64,000 bases of DNA from Allobaculum mucilyticum (GCF_022701195.1 NZ_CP078089.1:620001-684000); one strand, 5' to 3'. Counted from the first letter of the stretch, positions 18,937 to 27,766 are shown. A program made the numbers and translations. The notes: a model not told the origin generated them from the letters alone.

Positions 18937-19047
18937 ATGACTGGAGATATCAGATATGAGGTACTTGAAATTACTGATATTAATCCTTACGCTCTAAACT
19001 GCGGAAAATCTGTTTTTGCCATACAAGATTGGGAGTTTGGCTTTTGA
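18937..19047 (+). pseudogene. Remnant of an S24/LexA-like immunity protein
   Basis: 36 codons, MTGDIRYEVLEITDINPYAL followed by NCGKSVFAIQDWEFGF. It lines up with the start of the gene at 53810-54157 (KYEMLEVVDDGNLSQLDVFV followed by LKIEDWQFEPF): YEVLEITD against YEMLEVVD and AIQDWEFGF against KIEDWQFEPF. It then stops. This suggests an older immunity region once lay next to the recombinases. Confidence 0.6.
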
Positions 19048-19115
19048 GCGTAAGGGAAAGTAGATACCAAAGACAATTTTGAAAAATTCATAGATCATAT
19101 AAAGGATTTTTTTTG

Positions 19116-19511
19116 ATGGAACATAAATTTCATTCAAAAGCCAAGTTAGGTGCTGTTTTACTTGCCTCAACTCTGTGCGTTTGCGTCCCTTTAGCGCCTA
19201 TTAATGCGAAAAGCGTTGAATCTTCACCGACAGCTGTCCAACCAAGATGGTGGCCTGGAGATCCAAATCCTCGTCCGGGATCTGAAGCTTGGCTACAGCA
19301 ACACGCAAGTGTTAAACCCGGAAATATGGAGGTGGCTCGGCGTTGTGCTCTCCAGGCATTGGCCCCATCTGGAATTGGCGCTGGAGCCGGCGAGTTTCTT
19401 TCATGGCTTGCCAAAGGCGTCTGGTCGGTAGGAAGTTTTGCTCAATCATTCGGTGTTAGCTGGGTGGTGGGATACTTTGATTGTATTATCCAAGATGCAG
19501 CAACTCATTAA
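19116..19511 (+). CDS. Putative secreted peptide precursor (bacteriocin-like)
   Basis: 131 residues from MEHKFHSKAKLGAVLLAS; the start follows AAAGGA. A Sec signal peptide is expected to be cleaved after PINA (about residue 31). The mature part has a proline/tryptophan-rich head (PRWWPGDPNPRPG) and a hydrophobic glycine-rich tail (SGIGAGAGEFLSWLAKGVWS, VGSFAQSFGVSWVVGYFDC). It holds exactly two cysteines (RRCAL, FDCII), suitable for one disulfide. I do not recognise a family. The next two genes (thioredoxin-like lipoprotein, small membrane protein) make a secreted antimicrobial the best guess. Confidence 0.55.
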   Translation: MEHKFHSKAKLGAVLLASTLCVCVPLAPINAKSVESSPTAVQPRWWPGDPNPRPGSEAWLQQHASVKPGNMEVARRCALQALAPSGIGAGAGEFLSWLAKGVWSVGSFAQSFGVSWVVGYFDCIIQDAATH

Positions 19512-19971
19512 TGGCAGTACATCCGATTATACAAAGTTAATTTTAAAACTAGTAATAGTGCTTATAACAATGTTCAATTTGATATGTTTTTCTGGATGCT
19601 CAAAATCGGAACCTATTTCAGATACAATTGAAAATATAGATTTTGAGACATTAAAAAATGAAGTTAATAGTGGTGAAGCATTCATTTTAGAACTTGCTAT
19701 GTCGAATTGTCATTATTGTAAGGAATTTGAATCGGAATGTCTAAATATACCATCCAGAAACGAAATTAGGTATTTGCGTTTATATTTAGATAATATAGAT
19801 ATTTCAGAACTCGAAAGCTTGCTGAATAGTAATATTGACTCTGTTCCTGTGGTGAGTTGGATCCAAGATGGAAAAAATCAGGATAATTTCCCTGTGAGCT
19901 ATCAATATAGTAGAAAAAGACTATTTCAGGAGTGGATAGACGATAATATCGCTTATTTTGAGGTTCAATGA
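19495..19971 (+). CDS. Thioredoxin-like lipoprotein, bacteriocin-accessory type
   Basis: 158 residues from MQQLINGSTSDYTKLILKL. One hydrophobic segment ends in a lipobox-like ICFSGC. The exported domain has the thioredoxin-fold active site ELAMSNCHYCKEFE (CxxC) and the cis-Pro loop SVPVVSWIQDG. This resembles PedC/BrcD-type accessory proteins needed for disulfide formation in class II bacteriocins. It overlaps the precursor gene by 17 bases and has no strong ribosome site, so it is probably coupled. The unit is visibly AT-richer than neighbouring phage genes, suggesting separate acquisition. Confidence 0.68.
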   Translation: MQQLINGSTSDYTKLILKLVIVLITMFNLICFSGCSKSEPISDTIENIDFETLKNEVNSGEAFILELAMSNCHYCKEFESECLNIPSRNEIRYLRLYLDNIDISELESLLNSNIDSVPVVSWIQDGKNQDNFPVSYQYSRKRLFQEWIDDNIAYFEVQ

Positions 19972-19978
19972 AAGAAGA

Positions 19979-20152
19979 ATGATAAATAAAGGTTCGGTTA
20001 GACAAGTCGTTTTCAGCATAGCTTTCACCTTAATCGTTATTGTGCTGATCAGAGCGCTTAAAGAGGGCGATACTTCTAAAACATTTAGCTGTGTTGTGAT
20101 ATTCCTTTTGGTTGCCGTGCTCTATGGCTTTATTTTGAAGCGAACTAAATGA
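19979..20152 (+). CDS. Small two-helix membrane protein, candidate immunity protein
   Basis: 57 residues, MINKGSVRQVVFSIAFTLIV followed by a charged loop (RALKEGDTSKTF) and a second hydrophobic helix (VVIFLLVAVLYGFILKRTK). The start follows GAAAGAAG seven bases after the accessory gene. Size, topology and position as last gene of the cassette match bacteriocin immunity proteins, but there is no sequence motif to prove it. Confidence 0.55.
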   Translation: MINKGSVRQVVFSIAFTLIVIVLIRALKEGDTSKTFSCVVIFLLVAVLYGFILKRTK

Positions 20153-20203
20153 CTTGTTGAAATGATAATTTGAACGTCTGCAAAATGGACTAAACACAAG
20201 AAT

Positions 20204-20246
20204 AGCCAGCAAGCCTCACCACTGACGGTGAAGCCTGCTGGCTGTT
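20204..20246. terminator. Bidirectional terminator between convergent units
   Basis: AGCCAGCA at 20204 pairs with TGCTGGCT ending 20243, with an inner TCACC/GGTGA stem. It is followed by GTTT rightward and a short T-rich stretch leftward. It separates the rightward peptide cassette from the leftward amidase gene. Confidence 0.6.
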
Positions 20247-20249
20247 TCG

Positions 20250-21206
20250 CTATTTCAGAATTTCGTTTACGTGCTTCTGCACGCTTGCTGGATCATACCC
20301 GGCTTTCTTCAGTCGATTCACCCTGTCCTGACCATTGCCCCATTTTCCTGCAATGACCTCTCGGGCAATCGTATCAATGCTCTTCTTTCCCGCTCCCAGT
20401 TTCTGGTTGACCAGAGCCTGAATAGCAGTCGGATCATATCCAGCAGCTTTCAAACGGTTGATTCGGTCGTTTCCGTTTCCCCACTTGCCATTGATGACTT
20501 CCTGGGCAATCACATCATTGGACTTCTTTGTCTGAGTGGCAGGAGCTGCTTTCTGACCTACCAGTTCGTTGACCTTTGCCTGAACGGCATTGTAGTCGTA
20601 TCCGGCTGCAATTAGGCGGTTCTTCCGATCATCCCCGTTGCCCCATTTTCCGTTGATGACTTCCTTTGCGATGACATCAACGGATTTTTTGGTTGGCTCG
20701 TTGTTTACAGTGCTGCCGTTGACCAGGCGTACCAGTTCTGGGAATTTCGATTTCAGATATGGACCAGGACAATTGGTCGCCGCAAACATGTCATGACATG
20801 TCAGAGTTCCATTGGAGTGTCCTGTCCAGGTCAGATTGATGCCGTAACGCTCACAGATATCTTTGCAGAGTCTGACCAGAGAATTGAAAGCTGCATCGGA
20901 GATGGGCCAGTCTCCGCCAGTTGCAGAATTAGCGACCTCGATTGTGATAGCCTGGTTATCATTCTCCCAGGAACTGGACGTCCAGGCCCTGAATTCTTCC
21001 GGAACACCACCCCAGATGGTTCCATCCGTACCGATGTAGTAGTTGGAAGATGCCTGTCTGTCACAGTCCCGGTGATACTTTGCACAGGCTGCAGCTCCCA
21101 TGTTTCCAGCCATGTGATGAGGGGTGATCTTGGTGATTTTGGATGTTCGAGGGTTGCATTTATTGTAGATCGGTGTTGATCCGTTAATCAGTGTTGAATA
21201 GGTCAT
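20250..21206 (-). CDS. Endolysin: N-acetylmuramoyl-L-alanine amidase with three Cpl-7-type repeats
   Basis: 318 residues after AAGGAGGAACT. The Amidase_2 domain (about 20-165) has zinc ligand candidates in ITPHHMAGNMG and in LTCHDMFAATNCPGPYLKSK. The C-terminal half has three near-identical CW_7 wall-binding units (KSVDVIAKEVINGKWGNGDD, KSNDVIAQEVINGKWGNGND, KSIDTIAREVIAGKWGNGQD). It cleaves peptidoglycan to lyse the host. It is the last gene of the leftward late block, directly after the holin genes, and overlaps the preceding gene by 4 bases. Confidence 0.95.
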   Translation of the reverse strand: MTYSTLINGSTPIYNKCNPRTSKITKITPHHMAGNMGAAACAKYHRDCDRQASSNYYIGTDGTIWGGVPEEFRAWTSSSWENDNQAITIEVANSATGGDWPISDAAFNSLVRLCKDICERYGINLTWTGHSNGTLTCHDMFAATNCPGPYLKSKFPELVRLVNGSTVNNEPTKKSVDVIAKEVINGKWGNGDDRKNRLIAAGYDYNAVQAKVNELVGQKAAPATQTKKSNDVIAQEVINGKWGNGNDRINRLKAAGYDPTAIQALVNQKLGAGKKSIDTIAREVIAGKWGNGQDRVNRLKKAGYDPASVQKHVNEILK

Positions 21207-21562
21207 AGTTCCTCCTTAATGCTGCTGCCACGCGCGAATACGAGATCGTCGATTCGTCTGGCGCAGTCCATCATCTGTTTTGTATTGTTGCCATCCACGT
21301 TGTGCTTGAGCAGGTTAGAAGTAGATTCCAGCAATAACCGGTTCACATCCTGCTGCAGAAGAAAGCTGTGATGGTCTTTGTTGAGTTTTTCCTGATGCTC
21401 AGCCAGCTCGTCTTTCAGTGCGCGGACCTCTTCTTCCAGATCGCTTACGCGCTCTTTGAGTTTTAAAAATGGCTTGAAAGCCAAAGACAGAAGCGCTGCT
21501 ATCGAAGACAGCGCTCCTGCAATGGCTCCAAGCCAGACAATGCTTGTTTCCAGTTCAGGCAT
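21203..21562 (-). CDS. Membrane-anchored coiled-coil protein, holin accessory type
   Basis: 119 residues. The N-terminal hydrophobic helix (IVWLGAIAGALSSIAALLSL) is followed by a coiled coil (LKLKERVSDLEEEVRALKDE). This resembles XhlA-like or Rz-like partners of holins and probably assists lysis at the cytoplasmic membrane. It overlaps both the holin gene (8 bases) and the amidase gene (4 bases). Confidence 0.65.
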   Translation of the reverse strand: MPELETSIVWLGAIAGALSSIAALLSLAFKPFLKLKERVSDLEEEVRALKDELAEHQEKLNKDHHSFLLQQDVNRLLLESTSNLLKHNVDGNNTKQMMDCARRIDDLVFARGSSIKEEL

Positions 21563-21758
21563 TGTCCACCTCCGGAAGACCGGCTACAGAGGTCAGAAGG
21601 CTGACCAGTCCAGCCAGTGCGGAAGCGGAAAGGACGACCAAAAAGTCGACCTCGGTAATCAGAGCAGAGGCTCCAATAACGCCAACAGCCGTCTGCGCTA
21701 CTGTTTTAATGGCGCGGACGGCTGCTGCTTTGATCCAGATTTTCGTTTTGTTGCTCAT
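21555..21758 (-). CDS. Phage holin, r1t-like
   Basis: 67 residues; the start MSNKTKIWIKAAAVRAIKT follows AAAGGAGATGTTTCA. There are two hydrophobic helices (TVAQTAVGVIGASALI, DFLVVLSASALAGLVSLLT). The pattern KxWIKAAxxRAIKTxAQTA with LSxxxAGLVSLLTSVAGLPE matches the r1t holin family. It forms the membrane lesion that releases the endolysin. Confidence 0.85.
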   Translation of the reverse strand: MSNKTKIWIKAAAVRAIKTVAQTAVGVIGASALITEVDFLVVLSASALAGLVSLLTSVAGLPEVDNA

Positions 21759-21772
21759 TGAAACATCTCCTT

Positions 21773-22204
21773 TCATACTTGTTTTTCCCAAGCGGTTGGA
21801 AGATCCATTGGACTGAACGCTGTATCTTCAAGTGCCTTATAGATAGATCCATCCGTGAAAGTCATGAACTCTCCAGATTTGTACAGATCATGAGCTCCGC
21901 TAGGCGTAGACCAGGGATAAGCGTGCTCTTTGTCTTTTCCGTGATGCGGCTTCCAGATCGTCGCTACGGATTGATTCCAGTCGGGATGAATGCTGCCGTC
22001 GTAGTCGACAAGGCATTCAAAAGGCTGGTCAGATTCCCGATCCCGGAAGATCTCACCAGCCTTGTAAGTGGAATTCTGCTTGTACACAGGAAAGCCAAGA
22101 TCAAACTCTGCTGGATCACCACCAGCGTTTACGACCTCTTTGGTCAGAAAGACAATCAGATTTCGTAAAAAGCGGATCAGTTTATCGTCTTCATTCATCA
22201 ACAT
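21773..22204 (-). CDS. Phage protein with carbohydrate-binding-like W-rich repeats
   Basis: 143 residues. YKAGEIFRDRESDQPFECLV followed by HPDWNQSVATIWK, and later YKSGEFMTFTDGSIYKALED and PTAWEKQV, repeat a CBM5/12-like pattern (Y-x-x-G-x-x...Y-K-C/A-L...W). Such modules occur in phage tail-tip and lysis regions as receptor- or wall-binding proteins. It overlaps the upstream gene by 14 bases. Confidence 0.55.
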   Translation of the reverse strand: MLMNEDDKLIRFLRNLIVFLTKEVVNAGGDPAEFDLGFPVYKQNSTYKAGEIFRDRESDQPFECLVDYDGSIHPDWNQSVATIWKPHHGKDKEHAYPWSTPSGAHDLYKSGEFMTFTDGSIYKALEDTAFSPMDLPTAWEKQV

Positions 22205-22913
22205 TCACTCCTCTCAAGATATTCAGAATCCGATCTGTCCGGTCTTCCACTTTGCCGATTTGTCTGGGCTTGAACCATTCCAACACCGGTGGGTTCTCAA
22301 TTTTGGCTGACGTCCAATCTGCTGTTGGATTTTCTTCAAACCGGCTGCTTCGACGCACCGGAAGGCTGGGATCGTACAAAGAGTCATCCCCAATGTGCTG
22401 AACCGTTACTGGAATGGTGGAAAGCACCGGAATCTGCTTGTGTTTGAGAAAGCTGAGAATTCCATGGCTTTCCAGAACACCTTCACCAAAGACGGCCTCG
22501 ATATAGTTGAAGCATTCTTCGACAATACCAATTGGCAGCAGAATGGCGCATCCCCACATCGACCAGTCGTGCTGGATATAGGGGCTATCCAGTCCGCTAA
22601 TGAAGTCGTTGTAACAATCTCCGTCAAAGGCCATGGTGAAAAGCGAAAAAGCGCAATCAGGATGTGACTGCGCCATTTGCTCAATGATCCGTTTGAATCC
22701 ACTACATACCTGGACATCATCATTCAACACGACTCGGTGGGTAACTCCTTCCTCATGAGGAAGAAGCCAGGTTTGCTTGACTGGAAGATAGGGGTTTCCG
22801 GTTTCGGTGCTTTCATCATAGAAAATATCCTGATCTGTAAGTTCCAACGCATCCCGTAAGTTTTCCACCATCTCCTGACGCTGGCGGGAAGCGACAATTT
22901 TGATATCGACCAT
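22191..22913 (-). CDS. Putative glycosyltransferase-like phage protein
   Basis: 240 residues; the start MVDIKIVASRQRQEMV follows AGGAGGTGATAAGG. The early sequence (VASRQRQEMVENLRDALE), a DxD-like HRVVLNDDVQVCSGFKRII and WGCAILLPIGIVEECFNYIE resemble GT-A type sugar transferases that occasionally sit in phage tail regions. It might glycosylate tail fibres or surface sugars. The assignment rests on weak motifs. Confidence 0.45.
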   Translation of the reverse strand: MVDIKIVASRQRQEMVENLRDALELTDQDIFYDESTETGNPYLPVKQTWLLPHEEGVTHRVVLNDDVQVCSGFKRIIEQMAQSHPDCAFSLFTMAFDGDCYNDFISGLDSPYIQHDWSMWGCAILLPIGIVEECFNYIEAVFGEGVLESHGILSFLKHKQIPVLSTIPVTVQHIGDDSLYDPSLPVRRSSRFEENPTADWTSAKIENPPVLEWFKPRQIGKVEDRTDRILNILRGVNVDE

Positions 22914-22925
22914 CCTTATCACCTC

Positions 22926-24455
22926 CTAGGCCGATGTTCTCCACTCAATACAGTTGAGAATGCAAGTGGACGAACACGATGTGGATGGGTAGTACAACTT
23001 CAAGCATTTTTGGCCACAGACCTCATACGGCTCGACAAAGATGACTTGATAATAGTTGTTGTTGGTGAAGATCACCGGCATGATTCCCATCTGGATAGAA
23101 GACAAGGCTGCGTCACCTTGGGCTGTATCCAATGTGCTTTGATATCCGGTGTAGTTCAAGATCAGACCGGATGCTGATCCGGAGGCCTGGTAAGTTCGCA
23201 ACAGAAATACATTCGAGTAAACAACATGGGTGGAAGAAGATCGATGGGCATAGAACGTAAAGCGCAAATGACACCAAAGATAAGGACTGCCGGATGTGAG
23301 GGTTGGAACCGATGTTGTCCATCCCGAAGCAGAGCTTGAGGGCGTATCAGAAGTCGTGGTTAACAGGAAATAGGCGCTCACAGAGCTTAACCGTTCGTTG
23401 TAATTTCCAATCAGCACGGGTTGGCTGTCTACGCTTGAACCGTCCTCGTAGTTCACTTTGAAATACGTCCACATCGTCGGATAAGAAGAGCTCAGGGTTG
23501 GAAGGGTTGTACTCCATCCGGAAGTGGCAGTAGGAGCTGTTGAATTGCTCGAAGAGCGGCAATAGTACTGGACAATGCTGGAGATTTTGCTGGTGACATC
23601 ACTTCCATCGGTTCCATCGATTCCGTCTAGGATTTGAGCGAGCTCTCTGGTCCCGTTAGCATCTGTGATCGTAATGGTTGTTGTTTTATCCGCCTTTGTT
23701 GCACTCAAGGTTGGTGAAACGCCGGAGGGACCTTGGGCTCCTGTATTTCCGTAAACACCCATGATCATTTTGGCTGTTTCTGTTGTCTGGTTATTGGTCA
23801 GCGTGAATCGTAAATAGCCCCAAAGATAGCGGTAGCCAGACGTAAGCGTCGGGACACTTGTCGAGTAGCCGCTGGTTGGTGCGGAGGTGCTGCTTGTCGA
23901 TCTGGCTAGATAAACAGAGACTGACTGTACGCCGACTCCTTGTGCACCTTTGATATTGACCGGACTTGGATTATCCAGTCCACCATCATTGGTCCATGAG
24001 ATGACGCCAGCAGAAGAAACGGAAGGTGTGAAGGTTGTTCCTGTCCGCTTTCCGGTAATACCGCCAGTATCCGCAAGAGCCTCGTTCACCAGATCCATCA
24101 AAGAATGAACCGTATCGGGATCAAGAAGATCCGTTACACTGGCTCCCACACCAACACGGTATCGAACGAGGGAGGATGTGATTCTCTGGTTTCCTTTCTC
24201 GCCCATGATGCCAATGAAAATCGTTCCGGACTCTTCCAGGACAGCTGTAGGAATAAGGGTCTGGCCAGAATTGTCCAGATCAGAAAAATAGCAGTCCAAT
24301 CCGTTTCTGGAAAAGACCGCTGTCTTAGCAAAGCCGCTCCACTCCGTATCAAAAGTGACCTGAATCGAATCCACGTTTTGGGTTCCGGAAAAGATCGGAT
24401 TGAGATCAGAACCAGTCAGAACGCGCTGACTGATTTGTAATGGCAGGATACTCAT
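22926..24455 (-). CDS. Baseplate/tail fibre protein (BppU-like N-terminus, repeated tips)
   Basis: 509 residues after GGAGGTGGACA. The N-terminus (about 1-110) has the BppU baseplate-attachment pattern (SIQVTFDTEWSGFAKTAVFS). Then come short collagen-like segments (VYGNTGAQGPSG, GIDGTDGSD). Three repeats share a form such as TAPTATSGWSTTLPTLSSSY ending in LWxxLRFT/MWTYFKVN. The C-terminal domain (ASGLILNYTGYQSTLDTAQG onward) is probably the receptor-binding tip. Overlaps the upstream DUF1617-like gene by 4 bases. Confidence 0.82.
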   Translation of the reverse strand: MSILPLQISQRVLTGSDLNPIFSGTQNVDSIQVTFDTEWSGFAKTAVFSRNGLDCYFSDLDNSGQTLIPTAVLEESGTIFIGIMGEKGNQRITSSLVRYRVGVGASVTDLLDPDTVHSLMDLVNEALADTGGITGKRTGTTFTPSVSSAGVISWTNDGGLDNPSPVNIKGAQGVGVQSVSVYLARSTSSTSAPTSGYSTSVPTLTSGYRYLWGYLRFTLTNNQTTETAKMIMGVYGNTGAQGPSGVSPTLSATKADKTTTITITDANGTRELAQILDGIDGTDGSDVTSKISSIVQYYCRSSSNSTAPTATSGWSTTLPTLSSSYPTMWTYFKVNYEDGSSVDSQPVLIGNYNERLSSVSAYFLLTTTSDTPSSSASGWTTSVPTLTSGSPYLWCHLRFTFYAHRSSSTHVVYSNVFLLRTYQASGSASGLILNYTGYQSTLDTAQGDAALSSIQMGIMPVIFTNNNYYQVIFVEPYEVCGQKCLKLYYPSTSCSSTCILNCIEWRTSA

Positions 24456-24781
24456 TGTCCACCTCCTTTCAGAATCGGTACTAATGCCATGGCTTGTCTT
24501 GGCGTCATGGTGTCCAGCGCTTTAAAAAGCTCTGCTGAATCAATGGGCTCAATGGCCACCTCATTTTCGATCGCCAGCAATTCCGTGAACGGCTCTTCTT
24601 CCGGAACTCCATTTTCGCCTTTGGGCAATTTCTCAATGACCAGAGCGATAGAACGTCTCAGACTTTCAAGACTCAGAAAGATCTGACTGATCTGAAACGC
24701 CAGTTTCACCGGAAGAGTCTGTTCCATCAGCCCTTCCAGCGAGCAGGCTAAGTCGAAGATCTGTGCGTTTGTTAATTTCAT
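24452..24781 (-). CDS. DUF1617-like phage protein
   Basis: 109 residues after GAAAGGAGCAACCG. The start MKLTNAQIFDLACSLEGLME and LPVKLAFQISQIFLSLESLR follow the DUF1617 pattern of short helical proteins in tail regions. Role unknown. Confidence 0.6.
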   Translation of the reverse strand: MKLTNAQIFDLACSLEGLMEQTLPVKLAFQISQIFLSLESLRRSIALVIEKLPKGENGVPEEEPFTELLAIENEVAIEPIDSAELFKALDTMTPRQAMALVPILKGGGQ

Positions 24782-24899
24782 CGGTTGCTCCTTTCAGTTC
24801 CTCTTGTGTCACGACAGATTGCGTCCTCTGCTGAACCGAATGGTCCATTGGCTGGACTTCATCCGCCTTGCTGCATGCCGGGAATATATATTCACTCAA
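24666..24899 (-). CDS. Possible small tail-region protein, start TTG
   Basis: A 77-codon frame starting at TTG 24899 (LSEYIFPACSKADEVQPMDH, then SVQQRTQSVVTQEELKGATD), preceded by GGAGGTGTGATCTA. Its last third overlaps the DUF1617-like gene in another frame, which argues against it. It fills an otherwise empty 114-base gap. Confidence 0.3.
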   Translation of the reverse strand: MSEYIFPACSKADEVQPMDHSVQQRTQSVVTQEELKGATDEINKRTDLRLSLLAGRADGTDSSGETGVSDQSDLSES

Positions 24900-27766
24900 T
24901 AGATCACACCTCCAGAGATTTTGCAGTTGTACCACTCCTGAACGGTTCCATCTGAATTGATGGAAATTGGCAGTTTGATGCTGGTGGGAGATGACCAGCT
25001 GCCAAAACCGGAATACCCGCTGCTGTTGACAATATCCGGCTGCTGCAGATTGCAGTTTTTCAGGTGGTGGTAATGAAAGTCGGCATTGTCGAAAAAGTCT
25101 ACTTCACAGCTGAAGTAGAGATGATCACGAACATAATCACCAAAGCTCTTATTTGCATAGAGCATCTGGACAATATAATTTCCAGAGCTGCTGACTTTAG
25201 CCGCCCAGGCCATATAAGCGCCATCAGGATCAAGATCGAATACGAGTCCTCGAGCTGAAGAATAGCCCGTGAAAGAATTGACACCGATTCGTCCCAGGTT
25301 ATAGCTGTCGCGCCAGAAAGTCATTCCGCTTTGACCAAGCTGCATGAGCCGATTGGCAGCTGTCTTTGAAGAGGCGGAGAAGATATTGATCGTCCCGCCG
25401 CTGAATTCGATGTAATTGGAAATATTGCTCCAGGCGATGCGAACTGCTTCAGCATTCTGTTGAATATAGGAAGCGATCTGGCTGGTTCCAACCTTGGTGG
25501 AAACGGTCGAAACGATGGAATCGTAGTTCATCTGAATTGATGCCTGCGTGGTGGTCAATTCCGACATCTTTTTCTGATAGTCCGTCGCTTTCTGTCCTTC
25601 TTCCAGTTTGAAACGAGAGAAAGTTACGAAATTGGAGGTACCAGGTGCTCCAGTCTTCTTGAGAGTGATTCCAAACGATGAAGATGAAGCAATGGTACCC
25701 ACCCGGAATGTGATGGAAATCCGGTAATCGTAGGAAGGCGGTTTAATCGTGGTAGTAACCACACCGGTTGTCTGATCCGCCTGAAGAGTCACGGTGCTGC
25801 TGCTGTTGGTGGTTTTCACAGCTTCCAGCAGCTTTCTTCCAGTTCGGATCTCAAGTGTTACCGGTGAGGTTGTTGTTCCTCTTATATAGGCGCTGAAGGT
25901 GTAGTAATGATTTTGGTTGAACGGGATGCTGATTCCCTGAGATGTCAGGATCTCCACATCACCAGAGATGGAATCGTCAAATTGCATCGTCTTTGCTCCA
26001 TTCACATAGGAGCTGGAAACCGTACAATTGGCATGCCTTTTCCATGTGTACGTACTTCCCCAATCCGCTGTATAAGGAAGCAGGTTATTTGGCATTGCGT
26101 ACTCCTGATAAACCTGCAGCTGAATCGAATCGGTCTTCAGGTCAATCTCGCTTTTGGAATAGTACTGAGCAAGCTGCTCTCGAAACTGACCATCTGTATA
26201 GTCCTTAGCCTGCTGATAAACGGAAAGACTGATGGAGTCCATGGCGTTGGTGATCCGTGATTCTGTCTCCACCTGTGTCCAGTAAGCTTTGAGCTTCTCG
26301 GATGTATCTGCTTTGGCTGCAGCCAGACTGTCCGAGATATTTTGCTCGACACTCGTTCGATAGGATATGTCGAGCTTTTCTGCTGCAATGGAATTTGCGG
26401 CGACCATGTTACCGGCAATGGTTCCATCCATGGTCATGGCTGTCTGGTATGGACCGGCATAACCATTGGAGGAGAAGCCAAGACCACCCATATTCCATCT
26501 CCAGACGTTTTGAGCTGTTTCCAGATCTTTTGTATCAATAATGCAGATTTCCTGAATCTGTCCTTGCTCATCCTGAACCTGAACAACGTGTCCATGTTTT
26601 CCAAATGTGGTCAGAAGCTGTGTAGCTTGTTCTTTGGCCTCTTCAAGAAGAGAATTTGGTGTTCGAAGTGCCTGGACTTTTTGGGCAATGGAAACTTGCG
26701 AGGCTTTGGAGCTGCTGGTAAAGGAGATGGGTTTTCCTCCAAGGTGATACAGATTCTGATCCGGCTGCAGCAGATGAATGGTCATGCTGGTCAGCGGAAA
26801 GACTTCATTGATCTGGTGATAGTCGGATTGAACACGGATGCGGTCAAGCAGCCGGAAGTCATCGACATTCACATCCAACATCGAGAGATCTACAGCGCTG
26901 ATTTCCAGTTGCAGGTCTTCGTACTGGTTATGCTCCAGCCACTCCTGGCCTTTGGTTTTCAAAAGAGAAGGCGTATGGATGTCTTCGAATGTGACGACTT
27001 TGCAAATCCGTCCGTACTTCGTAATAGCAGTAGATGCTTCTAGGTAGTCTTTCTGGTTATTGACGGCGGCAATGGAAACTCTCTCTTCCAGGGCTTCAAT
27101 CTGACGGTCTTCTAAAGTTGCACCTAGAGGAATGACAACTGTTGCCAGTTCCGTCGATTCGCTGTTACAGACGTAATCCATCAGGTTTTCCCTGAAATGG
27201 ATCTGCTGTCCACAAACACGAGGGTAGCTATTCAGGATATCCAGATACCGGTGATTGTTTTCATGCCGAATCTGGAGAATCCCACCCAGGCGATTGATGA
27301 CCTTATCCATCAGGCAAAACAGGGTATCTTCATAATTCGTATAGCGATAGAGCGAGTCATTGGGATCGGTGATGTTCACCACTCCAAGCTCGAAGGTTTC
27401 ATCAGACTGTCCGTTGTGGTGGTTCAGAAGCGTTTGGATAAATCCGCGAACGGACATGTCATGGTATTCGGTCGGACGTTGAATGGAGTCGGACAGATAG
27501 GACAGCTCGCCTTGGACTTCCACAGCTTTCGTTCCATAGAAGTCAGTCTCGATTCGTCTGATTCTTCCATAGAAGATCGGCTCATTGTCCTTGGAAACGA
27601 TGATTCTCAGACCATGAGCGATGAGATCAAAAGCTGGATGGGCGGATGTGATGGAAAAAGAAAAAGACCCTGCTTCGTTCATTGCAAGGTCCAACACAGG
27701 ATCGATCAGCAATAAAGAGCTGGAAGGATCCATGAGGCAGGTCGCATCGGAATAAACGGTATACAT
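24896..27766 (-). CDS. Tail-associated protein/tail endopeptidase (Prophage_tail family)
   Basis: 956 residues; the start MYTVYSDATCLMDPSSSLLL overlaps the stop of the Dit gene and follows AAAGGAGCCTTTG. The N-terminal ~380 residues carry the siphovirus Tal hub fold (YGRIRRIETDFYGTKAVEVQ, RPTEYHDMSVRGFIQTLLNH, NYEDTLFCLMDKVINRLGGI). The long C-terminal part has coiled-coil segments (SDSLAAAKADTSEKLKAYWT) and a carbohydrate-binding-like domain (TFSAYIRGTTTSPVTLEIRT). It caps the tail and contacts the host. Confidence 0.88.
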   Translation of the reverse strand: MYTVYSDATCLMDPSSSLLLIDPVLDLAMNEAGSFSFSITSAHPAFDLIAHGLRIIVSKDNEPIFYGRIRRIETDFYGTKAVEVQGELSYLSDSIQRPTEYHDMSVRGFIQTLLNHHNGQSDETFELGVVNITDPNDSLYRYTNYEDTLFCLMDKVINRLGGILQIRHENNHRYLDILNSYPRVCGQQIHFRENLMDYVCNSESTELATVVIPLGATLEDRQIEALEERVSIAAVNNQKDYLEASTAITKYGRICKVVTFEDIHTPSLLKTKGQEWLEHNQYEDLQLEISAVDLSMLDVNVDDFRLLDRIRVQSDYHQINEVFPLTSMTIHLLQPDQNLYHLGGKPISFTSSSKASQVSIAQKVQALRTPNSLLEEAKEQATQLLTTFGKHGHVVQVQDEQGQIQEICIIDTKDLETAQNVWRWNMGGLGFSSNGYAGPYQTAMTMDGTIAGNMVAANSIAAEKLDISYRTSVEQNISDSLAAAKADTSEKLKAYWTQVETESRITNAMDSISLSVYQQAKDYTDGQFREQLAQYYSKSEIDLKTDSIQLQVYQEYAMPNNLLPYTADWGSTYTWKRHANCTVSSSYVNGAKTMQFDDSISGDVEILTSQGISIPFNQNHYYTFSAYIRGTTTSPVTLEIRTGRKLLEAVKTTNSSSTVTLQADQTTGVVTTTIKPPSYDYRISITFRVGTIASSSSFGITLKKTGAPGTSNFVTFSRFKLEEGQKATDYQKKMSELTTTQASIQMNYDSIVSTVSTKVGTSQIASYIQQNAEAVRIAWSNISNYIEFSGGTINIFSASSKTAANRLMQLGQSGMTFWRDSYNLGRIGVNSFTGYSSARGLVFDLDPDGAYMAWAAKVSSSGNYIVQMLYANKSFGDYVRDHLYFSCEVDFFDNADFHYHHLKNCNLQQPDIVNSSGYSGFGSWSSPTSIKLPISINSDGTVQEWYNCKISGGVIY

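Noticed and set aside
22926-24455. Possible diversity-generating retroelement target in the tail fibre
   Set aside because: The fibre has internal repeats, but no reverse transcriptase gene or template repeat is present in the window.
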